Positions 52,803 to 60,839 of a stretch of 64,000 nt of DNA are shown here, piece by piece; position 1 is the first letter of the stretch; every line of letters begins with the position of its first letter. This DNA comes from a virus. The notes beneath the pieces are model-generated. The model did no database searches and was not told the origin of the DNA. It saw only the letters and a list, made by a program, of their open reading frames with translations. Location of the stretch: IMG/VR virus record IMGVR_UViG_3300034102_000864, positions 1 through 64,000 of that record. One strand, written 5' to 3'. A program made the translations under genes and the position numbers.

Positions 52803-54083
52803 ATGTCTAGTGCATCACAAGCATCTACATACGAGATTTTCAAAATTCAAAAAAAGGGAAGACCTGCGATAGACATTACGGGTCAGGAAAAAATAGGACC
52901 AAAGACGGTTGGATTTAATTATTATGAAAGTTTATTTTCTCCAAGTGTAACTGCTACATTGAGTGTCATTGAAACTGGATCATCAGTTAATTATGATCCA
53001 AAATACGATAGTCAGTCAAGAATTGGAACACTTAGTTCTGCATTACCATTATCTGGAGATGTTTCTGTTGCTTTTAAAATCAGAAGTAAGTATGGAATTT
53101 TAGATTTTACAAAAAATTCACTTCTTTTTGATAAGATTATATCTCCAGGATCTGAATCTAACCGTGAAGCAATTATAATGAATTTGGTTTCTAAAAACTT
53201 TAAATTAAATGAAGAAGCAACGGTTTATAAAAAATATTCTGGAAATATAGGAAACAGTGTTCGTGGTTTGATAGAGGAGTATTTAAAAACTAATGTTGCC
53301 GTAGATCAAACTAAAAACTCATATTCATTCATTGGGAATGGAAAGTCTCCTTTTGAAATAATTTGCAAATTAGCATCTAAATCAATACCTGGGAAGGGAA
53401 ATCCTGGATATTTTTTCTATGAAACAAGATCTGGTTTAAATTTTAAATCAATCGATGAATTAATTCGTCAACAACCTGTCGCAAGTTACTACCGAACTGA
53501 TGTTTTAAGATCAAACATTGATAATGATGAAAACGATTTCAAAATTCTCTTTAAAACTGATGTTAGAAAAAGTGATCTTGCCAATCTCTTAAGATCGGGT
53601 GCCATTTATAGTAAGAATGTATTTTTTGATCCACAATCTTTTAAATATGAAGAAAAAATTGAAAATCTTTCTGAGAATCTTTCAACATCTTTAGGTAAAG
53701 ATCCTGTTTTACCTACAGTAAGTTCTTTTACGAGAACTCATTTTCATATAAAAGATATTGGTGCTTTGAGTCAAAAAATTCTAGATGATGTTAATAATGA
53801 TCCCAAAGAATGGCAAGCAAGATCGACAATGAGATATAATATGTTATTTTCTCAAGCAATTCAAATTCAGGTTCCTTGTAATATCAAATTAAAAGCTGGA
53901 GATATAATTATTTGCAATTTTGAGGCAGTTACTTCGGACAGTAAGATTCAAGGACCAGATCCAGTGATGAGTGGAAAATATTTAATTGTTAATTTATGTC
54001 ATCATTTTGATCCCTTAAGATCTTTTACTTCATTAACTCTTGCTCGTGATAGTTATGGTCTATATACTAATAAAAGCAAATAA
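52803..54083 (+). CDS. gp27: Baseplate hub protein gp27-like (426 aa)
   Basis: Starts MSSASQASTYEIFKIQKKG. It contains TVGFNYYESLFSPSVTATLSVIETGS and a central FDKIISPGSESNREAIIMNL, and the C-terminal RYNMLFSQAIQIQVPCNIKLKAGDIIICNF with SGKYLIVNLCHHFDP follows the gp27/VgrG-like hub architecture. T4 gp27 forms a trimeric platform for gp5. The downstream OB-fold ORF starts at the last base of its stop. Confidence 0.75.
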   Translation: MSSASQASTYEIFKIQKKGRPAIDITGQEKIGPKTVGFNYYESLFSPSVTATLSVIETGSSVNYDPKYDSQSRIGTLSSALPLSGDVSVAFKIRSKYGILDFTKNSLLFDKIISPGSESNREAIIMNLVSKNFKLNEEATVYKKYSGNIGNSVRGLIEEYLKTNVAVDQTKNSYSFIGNGKSPFEIICKLASKSIPGKGNPGYFFYETRSGLNFKSIDELIRQQPVASYYRTDVLRSNIDNDENDFKILFKTDVRKSDLANLLRSGAIYSKNVFFDPQSFKYEEKIENLSENLSTSLGKDPVLPTVSSFTRTHFHIKDIGALSQKILDDVNNDPKEWQARSTMRYNMLFSQAIQIQVPCNIKLKAGDIIICNFEAVTSDSKIQGPDPVMSGKYLIVNLCHHFDPLRSFTSLTLARDSYGLYTNKSK

Positions 54084-54571
54084 TGGCTGATAGTTTAGCT
54101 CAAGTATATCTTTCAAAACCTTTTCTTGCTCAAGTTGCACCTGGTCAAAATCAATATCTCAAAGGTGCAAAATGGGATGAGGCTCATGGTGATAGAGTTA
54201 GAATAAGAATACCTGGAAAACATCCAAGCACTAATGAACTCAATGATGATGATTTACCCTGGGCTATTATAGCAAAACCAACATCACAAGGAAATCGTAA
54301 TGGTGGGTCTGTAGGTATATGGGGTGGTGAGTGGGTTTTGGCTTGTTATTTGGATGAAAGTGAGCAAGTTCCTATTATCACTCACGTTCTTGGAAATAAT
54401 TTATCCGATTATGATCTAAGAGAATCTAAAAATGGAACAACGGAATTTAAAAGAGTAGATCGATTTAATTATGGGTTATTACCAGCAAATCATCAAGTAA
54501 TTGGTGATGCAAAAAAACCATTTGGTCCTGCACAACCAACTAGAGATGAATTTAAAAATGCAATGAAATGA
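54083..54571 (+). CDS. gp5: gp5 N-terminal (OB-fold) domain as a separate gene (162 aa)
   Basis: GDRVRIRIPGKHPSTNEL, DDDLPWAIIAKPTSQG, GGSVGIWGGEWVLACYLDESEQVPIITHVL: the OB fold of gp5/VgrG. The lysozyme and needle domains present in T4 gp5 are absent; they are in the ORFs at 50658 and 56638. Start overlaps the gp27-like stop by one base. Late promoter core follows its stop. Confidence 0.75.
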   Translation: MADSLAQVYLSKPFLAQVAPGQNQYLKGAKWDEAHGDRVRIRIPGKHPSTNELNDDDLPWAIIAKPTSQGNRNGGSVGIWGGEWVLACYLDESEQVPIITHVLGNNLSDYDLRESKNGTTEFKRVDRFNYGLLPANHQVIGDAKKPFGPAQPTRDEFKNAMK

Positions 54572-54574
54572 GAA

Positions 54575-54581
54575 ATAAATA
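54575..54581 (+). promoter_or_regulatory. Late promoter core ATAAATA
   Basis: ATAAATA 3 bases after the gp5-OB stop and upstream of the 676-aa ORF. Confidence 0.55.
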
Positions 54582-54588
54582 TCAACAC

Positions 54589-54598
54589 AAGGAGGTGA
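54589..54598 (+). promoter_or_regulatory. Full-length Shine-Dalgarno AAGGAGGTGA
   Basis: AAGGAGGTGA is fully complementary to the 16S rRNA 3' end, 7 bases before ATG 54606, and unusually strong for this window. Confidence 0.85.
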
Positions 54599-54605
54599 AG
54601 TATTA

Positions 54606-56636
54606 ATGGCAGATCAGATTGGATCACAAAGTCAACCAGCAAGGGTTCCAGATCCTGTTGAAACACAACCAATACCTGTTTTAACAACATTAAGTACTGA
54701 AGACTTAAACAATATAGAAGCAACAAATCGTAATGTCATTACAGATTTGAATCAAATTCAATCTGATAGTTGGACTGATGAAGAGTGGAAATTATATACT
54801 GCCGCTGCTGGAAATATAAAAGCAGTTCAAGACGCTAAAACTGCAAAAACTTCTGATGATTGCAATACAAAGCAAACTGATAAAGGATATACATTATCTG
54901 ATTCAAAAAAATGTGAGGCATTTGTCAATTCTACGGCATATAAACAAGCAAGACAGACGCAACAAGAACAAATATCTTTACCAGATCCTTGTGGAACTTC
55001 TGAATTAGCAGGTATTAATACAGAATTACTTAAATTCTTTCAAAGACTTAAGGCAATTAAACAGTGGGGTCAACTTTATGTTAATGGCACCATTAATAAG
55101 GTTGGCAAAATATCAAGTTTAATAAGAAATAGTGCTAGTATCATTGGAGCAATTCTTAAAATTTTAATTCAAAGACTACGAGATTATCTAATAGGTAAAA
55201 TAAGAGCAGGTATACAAGATTTAATCGATTTACTTTTACCTACCGTTGCAAAAGCAATTAAAAATACAATCATTCAAAAAGTTGTAGATGCTATTTTCTG
55301 TAAGTTTAAAGATATCGCAGCTGGAATCGCAAATATGGTTGCTGATTTCTTATTTGAATTGATTGGAAAAATTGTTAATGTTCCATTTTGTGCAGCACTG
55401 CAATGGACAAATGCATTAGTTAATAAGTTGGCTTCACAAATTGACAAATCAATTGGTCCAATATTAGATCAAATTAATGATGTATTGGGTGGAGTTACTA
55501 AAATTGTTGGTAGTGTATTCCAAGCATTAGATTTTATTCTTGGATTTGAATCTTTCTTGTGTGCAAAACCAAATTGTCCAGAAATAAAAGATTTTAAAGC
55601 AGACCCTTTTTGGGGTGGACCAACACAAAAAGACATTGATAACTTTAATAATTTCTTACCTGTTCCTAGTGATTCTGATCTTATTGAAGGTGCCACTGGA
55701 TGGACAAAGGATCTTCCAATTTTTGGGGGTAAATTGGGACAATATGATGGAACATTACCTTCCAGTGTAATTCAGTGTGATACCACACCTTTCCGTTGCG
55801 GTCCACCATCTGTAGTAATTTTTGGTGGTGGTGGATTTGGTGCTGCAGCTAATGCTGTTGTTGATACAATGGGTCAAATTGTTGGTGTCGATTTAGCATC
55901 TCGTGGTTCTGGATATACAACTCCACCTTTTATTAGCATTGTAGATAATTGTCAAAATGGAAGTTATGCATCAGCATATGCGGAAATTAACGATGATGGT
56001 GAAGTTTCGGATATTGTTATCGTTAATCCTGGAAATGGTTATTTACCAGAACCCAATGGACTAGATGAGTTTGGTCAACCTATTGATTCTTCTACTAATA
56101 CTAATTTAAATTCCACACAAAATAATATAATTAATGACTATGTTATTTGTCTCTCTGGATTTAAAGTTCTTTCTACTGGAATAGGTTATAAAGCATCCGA
56201 TAGTATTAAAATCGCACCAAATATACCAGGACTGAACGCCACTGTAAGACTGACAGAATCTGGTCAAATTTTTGATATTAAACTCACGAATAAAGTATGT
56301 GGATTAACTGAAATACCAGAAATACAAATAAATAGTGAAATAGGTGCTGGTTGTGAAATCAAACCCATATTTGATATTATTAAAGTTAGTGAAACAAATC
56401 CTTTAGATTCTAGATCAATAGATGTCAATAATTCTGGACAATCTCAACTTTTAGATAGTCAACAAGTGGCTGATATTTCTATTGATTCAATCAGTAAAGA
56501 AGTTTTAGATTCAAATACACGTAGAGCTTTGGTTCAGGGTGAAATTGCAGATGAAACACAACTTTTTGCAACGATTCGATCTGGGTCTAGAGTAGGAAAA
56601 ACAAACATTGTAAGAGTTATTGATTGTGTGAGATAA
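54606..56636 (+). CDS. Large baseplate/tail structural protein with SGY repeat domain (676 aa)
   Basis: N-terminal disordered region, Cys-containing middle (DDCNTKQTDKGY; TAYKQARQT), then long helices (RDYLIGKIRAGIQDLIDLLLP, ANMVADFLFELIGKIVNVPFCAALQW) of a partly hydrophobic helical bundle. From about residue 430 a beta domain has RGSGYTTPPFISI and NPGNGYLPEPNG units, as in the protein at 1. Strong SD. Position between the gp5-OB and needle ORFs suggests a hub or spike adaptor; a defined function is not recognised. Confidence 0.75.
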   Translation: MADQIGSQSQPARVPDPVETQPIPVLTTLSTEDLNNIEATNRNVITDLNQIQSDSWTDEEWKLYTAAAGNIKAVQDAKTAKTSDDCNTKQTDKGYTLSDSKKCEAFVNSTAYKQARQTQQEQISLPDPCGTSELAGINTELLKFFQRLKAIKQWGQLYVNGTINKVGKISSLIRNSASIIGAILKILIQRLRDYLIGKIRAGIQDLIDLLLPTVAKAIKNTIIQKVVDAIFCKFKDIAAGIANMVADFLFELIGKIVNVPFCAALQWTNALVNKLASQIDKSIGPILDQINDVLGGVTKIVGSVFQALDFILGFESFLCAKPNCPEIKDFKADPFWGGPTQKDIDNFNNFLPVPSDSDLIEGATGWTKDLPIFGGKLGQYDGTLPSSVIQCDTTPFRCGPPSVVIFGGGGFGAAANAVVDTMGQIVGVDLASRGSGYTTPPFISIVDNCQNGSYASAYAEINDDGEVSDIVIVNPGNGYLPEPNGLDEFGQPIDSSTNTNLNSTQNNIINDYVICLSGFKVLSTGIGYKASDSIKIAPNIPGLNATVRLTESGQIFDIKLTNKVCGLTEIPEIQINSEIGAGCEIKPIFDIIKVSETNPLDSRSIDVNNSGQSQLLDSQQVADISIDSISKEVLDSNTRRALVQGEIADETQLFATIRSGSRVGKTNIVRVIDCVR

Positions 56637-56637
56637 A

Positions 56638-57228
56638 ATGACACTTAAACCAGAACATACGCTAACAGATAATACCTATGGAACCATTTTTATGGGTCCT
56701 TCCGGTGACGAGAAGAATAATCCTGGAACACATTATGTGAGATCTTTGGCCAATGGAAACATTGAAATGCATACAAAACCAGGAAATAAATCTGAAATTA
56801 TTCAAGGAACAAATCATGAAGTTGTCGTTGGTTCAGTTCCTGGAGATGATCGAAAGAAAAAAGAAAAAGAAACTGTAGCAAGATCTATTACTGTTAAAGA
56901 TGGTGATATTGCTATCATTGCAGAAAATGGTAATATTAAATTAAAAGCTAAAAATATTTTTATTGAAACTGTTGGTGATGGTAATGATGGATCATTTATG
57001 GTAAAGGCAAACGAAGCCATTACAATGGTTGCTGGTGAACAAATGACTTTAGGTGGTGCAAAAATTTGTTTGTCAAGTGCAGACTCTATAACATTAAATG
57101 GTCAGGGTTTGCTTTACATTTTATGCAAAGATATTAGTGAGGGTTCCCCATTATCTGGATTATTAAGTAATTTTGTTCCTGGAGCAGTTTCAAAATTAAT
57201 CGATGCAATTGCGTTAAGTTGCAAATAA
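56638..57228 (+). CDS. gp5: gp5 C-terminal needle-like beta-helix protein (196 aa)
   Basis: GTHYVRSLANGNIEMHTKPGNKSEIIQG, SITVKDGDIAIIAENGNIKLKAKNIFIET, then GSFMVKANEAITMVAGEQMTLGG: octad-like repeats of the gp5 C-terminal triple-stranded beta-helix (membrane-puncturing needle). C-terminal hydrophobic tail. It begins 1 base after the 676-aa ORF. The OB fold and lysozyme of T4 gp5 are encoded elsewhere in this window. Confidence 0.75.
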   Translation: MTLKPEHTLTDNTYGTIFMGPSGDEKNNPGTHYVRSLANGNIEMHTKPGNKSEIIQGTNHEVVVGSVPGDDRKKKEKETVARSITVKDGDIAIIAENGNIKLKAKNIFIETVGDGNDGSFMVKANEAITMVAGEQMTLGGAKICLSSADSITLNGQGLLYILCKDISEGSPLSGLLSNFVPGAVSKLIDAIALSCK

Positions 57229-57237
57229 GGAGAAAAT

Positions 57238-58059
57238 ATGGCATTTACTAAACTTGAGAGTGGTACTTTAGACGTTTTTAGTCCTTTAGCCGGTGGAGCT
57301 CTTCTTTTTCCAAAAGGATTTTGGGAACCTGGAACTGCATCAATACATAAACTACATTGTGGTCAGGGAGCATCTGCAGTACCATTTTCTGCATCACTGG
57401 TTGTAGGACCATCTATAACTTCACCACTTTCAATTAACACTGTTGGAATGGAAGTTCTCACTGGAGTGAGAAATTTATTTGGTGTTGATACTACAGTTGG
57501 GCAAGATATTAGTCTTGGTGCATTGAATGTTGAATGGTCTTCTCTAGGGAATCATTTTACTGGTGCAGAATTTATAGTAAGTCCACTTGCAGAATCTGTA
57601 TCTCCACGAATACCTTTAAGTGCTTTAAGTGGTGATTTAAATGGTTTTTGGAAAGTCAATGGTCTTCCAGTATCTGGAGAACCTGATTTAACATCTGATG
57701 TAAGATTGAAGAAAAATATTGAGACCTTTAGTAATGGGCTAGAAATCATTCTTCAGTTAAATCCCGTTCGATTTGATTGGAGAGAAGATTTATGTCCTGA
57801 TTCTTTCTTAAATGAATATAGAGAACCAGAAGATGAATATGGTTACCCTGGAGAAATTAAAAGACAGTATGGTTTAATTGCACAAGAAGTAGAAACAATT
57901 GCACCAGATTTAATTGGTGAAAGAAAAATGTATGATGAAACATACAAGTTGATTAGATATGAAAAGATTGTTCCGATTTTAATTTCTGCCGTCAAAGATC
58001 AACAAGATCAAATAGATGAATTGAAGAGAGAAATACAATCTTTAAAAGAAAATAAATAG
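57238..58059 (+). CDS. Fibre protein with C-terminal S74 intramolecular chaperone (273 aa)
   Basis: Residues 153-273 carry the peptidase S74 signature (SDVRLKKNIETFSNGL, then RYDWREDL-like FDWRED and GLIAQEVETIAPDL). The self-cleavage Ser is S153 before D154. The C-terminal VKDQQDQIDELKREIQSLKE is a coiled coil that trimerises. Upstream is a beta domain with FSPLAGGALLFPKG. The chaperone folds the trimeric fibre and is cut off. SD AAGGAG 7 bases before ATG. Confidence 0.85.
   Translation: MAFTKLESGTLDVFSPLAGGALLFPKGFWEPGTASIHKLHCGQGASAVPFSASLVVGPSITSPLSINTVGMEVLTGVRNLFGVDTTVGQDISLGALNVEWSSLGNHFTGAEFIVSPLAESVSPRIPLSALSGDLNGFWKVNGLPVSGEPDLTSDVRLKKNIETFSNGLEIILQLNPVRFDWREDLCPDSFLNEYREPEDEYGYPGEIKRQYGLIAQEVETIAPDLIGERKMYDETYKLIRYEKIVPILISAVKDQQDQIDELKREIQSLKENK
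58052..58058 (+). promoter_or_regulatory. Late promoter core ATAAATA
   Basis: ATAAATA at the stop of the S74 gene, 20 bases before ATG 58079. Confidence 0.5.
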
Positions 58060-58078
58060 ACAAAAAGTGAATTGAAAG

Positions 58079-59725
58079 ATGGATCAAAGTTTAAAAAATA
58101 GCATCATTAATATTTTTAAAGAAGAGCAAGATCAAATGGATGGTGCTCTAGATAATAAGAGTGACGTAAAAGCACCTGATACAATTACTGAATATACTGT
58201 CACACAAAATTCTGATGGTACTTGGTCTAAAAATGAAAGAACAAAAAAACCTGATTTTTATGATGGTAGTGTAGATAAGAAAAATAGAGATAAAGTTAAA
58301 AAAAAGGCAAAAGACTTACAAGCATTTTGCAGAGAAATTGATAATAAAATTTTAGATTTCAATTCTCAAATTGATGCCAAAAAACAACAATTGGTCAGTC
58401 TAACAGCACAGGCAAAAACTGCAAATTGTTGGGTAGGTACTGCTCATAGTTTACCTGTTGGTGGAATATCCAAATATTATGGAACAGATATTGCATTTAA
58501 TGGTGAAGTTGAAAATATTAAAATTTATCCCAAAATGGCAGGTCCTCAACAGGATAATAATGCAAAAAATGTATTTGATCCAGATACAATATATACACTA
58601 AATGATACTTACTCTGGATATGGTTATAAGAATCTACCAGAGAGAGTAGTTTATGAAAATACAGACGGTGTTGGAACTGGTTCTAGTATCGATGGTAGTG
58701 GTAGTTCTCTAGGTGCTGTAAAGTTCGATATTTCAAAAATACAGTCTGATCACAATGCACGTTCATTCAGTTCAGTTGGTGTTGGCACTAATGCAATTTG
58801 GACTTGGTACTATGACGGAGCAACTTCACCAGCAACTTGTGTTTCTATTGCAAATAGCATAGACAGCATTTACGACGAAATTATATCCTTAAGAAAAGAA
58901 AGAAATGCTTTAAGACGTGATTTGAACGTAATAAAAGATAAAAAGATGGAAAAAGAACTTGCTTCTTGGGGACTAAACAGAGTCGCATCGGAAGTAAAGG
59001 AAAGAAAGACGGTTCATACATCTGTGATTAATGCAATTAATAGTTTTAATGATGATATTACTGTCAATGATAAGTCTCTTGTTCTTTATCTTGATGCCGG
59101 AGACAATGATTCTTATTCTGGAGTCGGAACTTCTTGGTATGATTTGAATGGTAGTGGTAAAGTTGCAACTCTTGTCAATGGTCCTACTTATGATTATGCA
59201 AATGGTGGATCGATTGTATTTGTTGAAATTCCAAATCTACAGTATGCAACAGTATCTACTTCAACAGTTACTGCACATTCTAATAATCCATTTACGTTAG
59301 AATCGTGGGCAAAAAATACATTAAGTGGTGATTATAATACTGTTTTAACTGCAGTTGGACCAGATAGAGAAATTGGATTTCATAATGGACAATTTCTTTA
59401 TGGTGGAAATGGTGGTGCTGGAAATACATTAAGATTTGCTGGGACAAATACAATAGGAAATTGGTATCATTTAGTGATGACTTTTGAAGGTTTAGGAGAC
59501 AAGATAGCAAAATTTTATGTAAATGGAGTTTTAATTGATGCAAACTCAATTGGTGATAATGGAGCAACTTCAACTTCTACTATAAGGATTGGTTCTTACT
59601 CTACTTCTGGATCTGAATTTTTAACTGGAAATGTTGCAATTGCACGAATTTATAATAAGTGTTTATCGGCAGCAGAAGTAACACAAAACTTTAATGATAC
59701 TAAGGGAAGATTTAACATCTCATAA
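58079..59725 (+). CDS. Coiled-coil protein with C-terminal LamG/concanavalin A-like domain (548 aa)
   Basis: Residues 1-110 are charged and coiled coil (MDQSLKNSIINIFKEEQDQMDGAL, KKAKDLQAFCREIDNKILDFN). A globular middle with GTAHSLPVGGISKYYGTDIAF follows, another coiled-coil segment, then a LamG domain from about residue 330: LVLYLDAGDNDSYSG, FTLESWAKNT, WYHLVMTFEG, and NVAIARIYNKCLSAAEV. Likely a fibre or decoration protein that binds glycans. A consensus promoter starts 22 bases after its stop. Confidence 0.75.
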   Translation: MDQSLKNSIINIFKEEQDQMDGALDNKSDVKAPDTITEYTVTQNSDGTWSKNERTKKPDFYDGSVDKKNRDKVKKKAKDLQAFCREIDNKILDFNSQIDAKKQQLVSLTAQAKTANCWVGTAHSLPVGGISKYYGTDIAFNGEVENIKIYPKMAGPQQDNNAKNVFDPDTIYTLNDTYSGYGYKNLPERVVYENTDGVGTGSSIDGSGSSLGAVKFDISKIQSDHNARSFSSVGVGTNAIWTWYYDGATSPATCVSIANSIDSIYDEIISLRKERNALRRDLNVIKDKKMEKELASWGLNRVASEVKERKTVHTSVINAINSFNDDITVNDKSLVLYLDAGDNDSYSGVGTSWYDLNGSGKVATLVNGPTYDYANGGSIVFVEIPNLQYATVSTSTVTAHSNNPFTLESWAKNTLSGDYNTVLTAVGPDREIGFHNGQFLYGGNGGAGNTLRFAGTNTIGNWYHLVMTFEGLGDKIAKFYVNGVLIDANSIGDNGATSTSTIRIGSYSTSGSEFLTGNVAIARIYNKCLSAAEVTQNFNDTKGRFNIS

Positions 59726-59746
59726 CCAGTTTTCCAACTGGCACAC

Positions 59747-59775
59747 TTGACACCAACCCCCATTTACCCTATAAT
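59747..59775 (+). promoter_or_regulatory. Consensus sigma70-type promoter flanked by inverted repeat
   Basis: TTGACA 59747-59752, 17-nt spacer, TATAAT 59770-59775. A perfect 8-bp inverted repeat ACCCCCAT (59756-59763) / ATGGGGGT (59776-59783) brackets the -10 region. Drives the 66-aa ORF at 59801. Confidence 0.85.
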
Positions 59776-59800
59776 ATGGGGGTAATCAACGGAACACCAA

Positions 59801-60001
59801 ATGAGCACCGCACAAGAGACCGTCCAAGGCATTGTGATTGATGTATGCAGCAAGTCTTTTCTTCTTCTGAGTGATCAGGGAAACACCAAGACTGTACAGT
59901 GCGACAATACCGAAGAGTTTATGAACGTGTTGGAAGTTGTTACTGCTCAACTTGATCCTGAGCAGATTGAGTATGCTGACCTTGCCATTTACGGTGAGTG
60001 A
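59801..60001 (+). CDS. Small acidic conserved-type protein (66 aa)
   Basis: MSTAQETVQGIVIDVCSKSFLLLSDQG, then helices EEFMNVLEVV, LDPEQIEYADLAIYGE. A small beta N-terminus plus helical tail. Preceded by a consensus promoter and GGAACACCAA leader. Early expression is suggested; function unknown. Confidence 0.7.
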   Translation: MSTAQETVQGIVIDVCSKSFLLLSDQGNTKTVQCDNTEEFMNVLEVVTAQLDPEQIEYADLAIYGE

Positions 60002-60010
60002 TGCTATAAT
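59982..60010 (+). promoter_or_regulatory. Sigma70-like promoter (TTGCCA, 17 nt, TATAAT) next to late core
   Basis: TTGCCA 59982-59987, 17-nt spacer, TATAAT 60005-60010. ATAAATA follows directly at 60011-60017, so this may be a dual early/late promoter for the Phd-like ORF. Confidence 0.75.
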
Positions 60011-60032
60011 ATAAATACCGAAAAAGAAACGA

Positions 60033-60206
60033 ATGGAAGTTTTCACAGTGGAAGAGTTTCAAGAGAGGTTTGACGAACTCATTGAGAGAGTGGAAAACGG
60101 AGAGCAATTAGGTATAATTAATGAGAATGGGCAGGCAGCAGTTATGATGCCTGCAGATGATGACTTTGTACGAATACACACTGTGTGTAATAACGAAGCA
60201 TCATAA
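60033..60206 (+). CDS. Phd/YefM-like antitoxin-type protein (57 aa)
   Basis: ATG 60033, TAA 60206. MEVFTVEEFQERFDELIERVENGEQLGIINENGQAAVMM follows the N-terminal fold of Phd/YefM antitoxins (a strand, SEF.-type helix, ...V..GE...I...G..AAV). The usual toxin-binding C-terminal tail is very short and no toxin gene adjoins it. It could be a stand-alone regulator that binds the host toxin or its own promoter. Confidence 0.6.
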   Translation: MEVFTVEEFQERFDELIERVENGEQLGIINENGQAAVMMPADDDFVRIHTVCNNEAS

Positions 60207-60214
60207 ACGCAGAA

Positions 60215-60302
60215 GCGAGTGAGACTTGGTAGTCAGAGGAGTCTTATAAACTCTTTCCGCCAGATTAGCGGCTTTGACCTGGTTCGAATCCAGGCACTCG
60301 TA
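60215..60302 (+). tRNA. Atypical class-II-like tRNA, anticodon loop CTTATAA (UAU?)
   Basis: Acceptor GCGAGTG/CACTCGT (first pair G-T), T-arm CCTGG-TTCGAAT-CCAGG, anticodon stem GGAGT/ACTCT with loop CTTATAA (anticodon UAU by position), and a long variable arm with CCGC/GCGG. The D-arm is GACT-TGGT-AGTC, with only a 4-base loop. A UAU anticodon with a long variable arm is unusual, so the amino acid is uncertain, and this may be an eroded tRNA. Confidence 0.65.
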
Positions 60303-60304
60303 TC

Positions 60305-60331
60305 ACTCTAAACTACATTAGAGTATAAATA
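60305..60331 (+). promoter_or_regulatory. Hairpin plus perfect late promoter TATAAATA
   Basis: 7-bp inverted repeat ACTCTAA (60305-60311) / TTAGAGT (60318-60324) ends at the T of TATAAATA (60324-60331), 24 bases before the HNH ATG. The hairpin may also terminate or process the preceding tRNA. Confidence 0.6.
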
Positions 60332-60355
60332 AAAGTGTAGAGTGGTCTAACTTCT

Positions 60356-60775
60356 ATGGTAGGAACTTGTAAAAAATGCGAGAAAACTTTTAAATATTCT
60401 CCATCCCAATCAAACGGCATCTATTGTTCCAATAAATGTCAGCAAGAATACCTTTATGAACAAAATATTACTGATTGGTTGTCCAAAAAAATAACTGGAA
60501 AAGTTAGGGATGGAAGGCCAAGTGATTTTGTTAGAAGGTATATGCTTGAAGAAGCAGGACATAAATGTTCTGAATGTGGTTGGGGAAAAGCAAATCCAGT
60601 AAATGGTATTATCTACCTTGAAATAGACCACATAGATGGTTCGAGAGAAAATGGATACAAAGAAAACTTACGAGTTTTGTGTCCAAACTGTCATACTTTG
60701 ACTGATACTTATAAAACTTTAAACAAAAAAGTTGGGTATCATAAAAAAAGAAAGCAGTTAAACGAGCTGGTTTAG
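60356..60775 (+). CDS. HNH homing-type endonuclease inserted in tRNA cluster (139 aa)
   Basis: N-terminal zinc ribbon (CKKCEKTFKY...YCSNKC), a second Cys pair (HKCSECGWG), and HNH core (LEIDHIDGSRENGYKENLRVLCPNCHT). It nicks or cuts DNA. Its last codons (ELV-stop) lie within the first 10 bases of the tRNA-Met gene. Location between two tRNA genes is typical for mobile endonucleases, and its own late promoter lies upstream. Confidence 0.85.
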   Translation: MVGTCKKCEKTFKYSPSQSNGIYCSNKCQQEYLYEQNITDWLSKKITGKVRDGRPSDFVRRYMLEEAGHKCSECGWGKANPVNGIIYLEIDHIDGSRENGYKENLRVLCPNCHTLTDTYKTLNKKVGYHKKRKQLNELV

Positions 60776-60838
60776 CAATCTGGCGAATGCAATCGACTCA
60801 TAATCGATGGGAGGCGAGTTCGATCCTCGCAACCAGCA
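60766..60838 (+). tRNA. tRNA-Met (CAT)
   Basis: 73 nt. Acceptor GCTGGTT/AACCAGC, D stem GCA/TGC, anticodon stem ATCGA/TCGAT with loop CTCATAA (anticodon CAT), T-arm GCGAG-TTCGATC-CTCGC. CAT could also be a tRNA-Ile2 (lysidine-modified), but the loop matches elongator Met. The 5' end overlaps the HNH gene. Confidence 0.85.
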
Positions 60839-60839
60839 C

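Noticed and set aside
60215-60302. tRNA-Sec
   Set aside because: The small D-loop and long variable arm are reminiscent of it, but the anticodon is not TCA and the acceptor/T-arm pattern is standard; no selenocysteine genes are visible.
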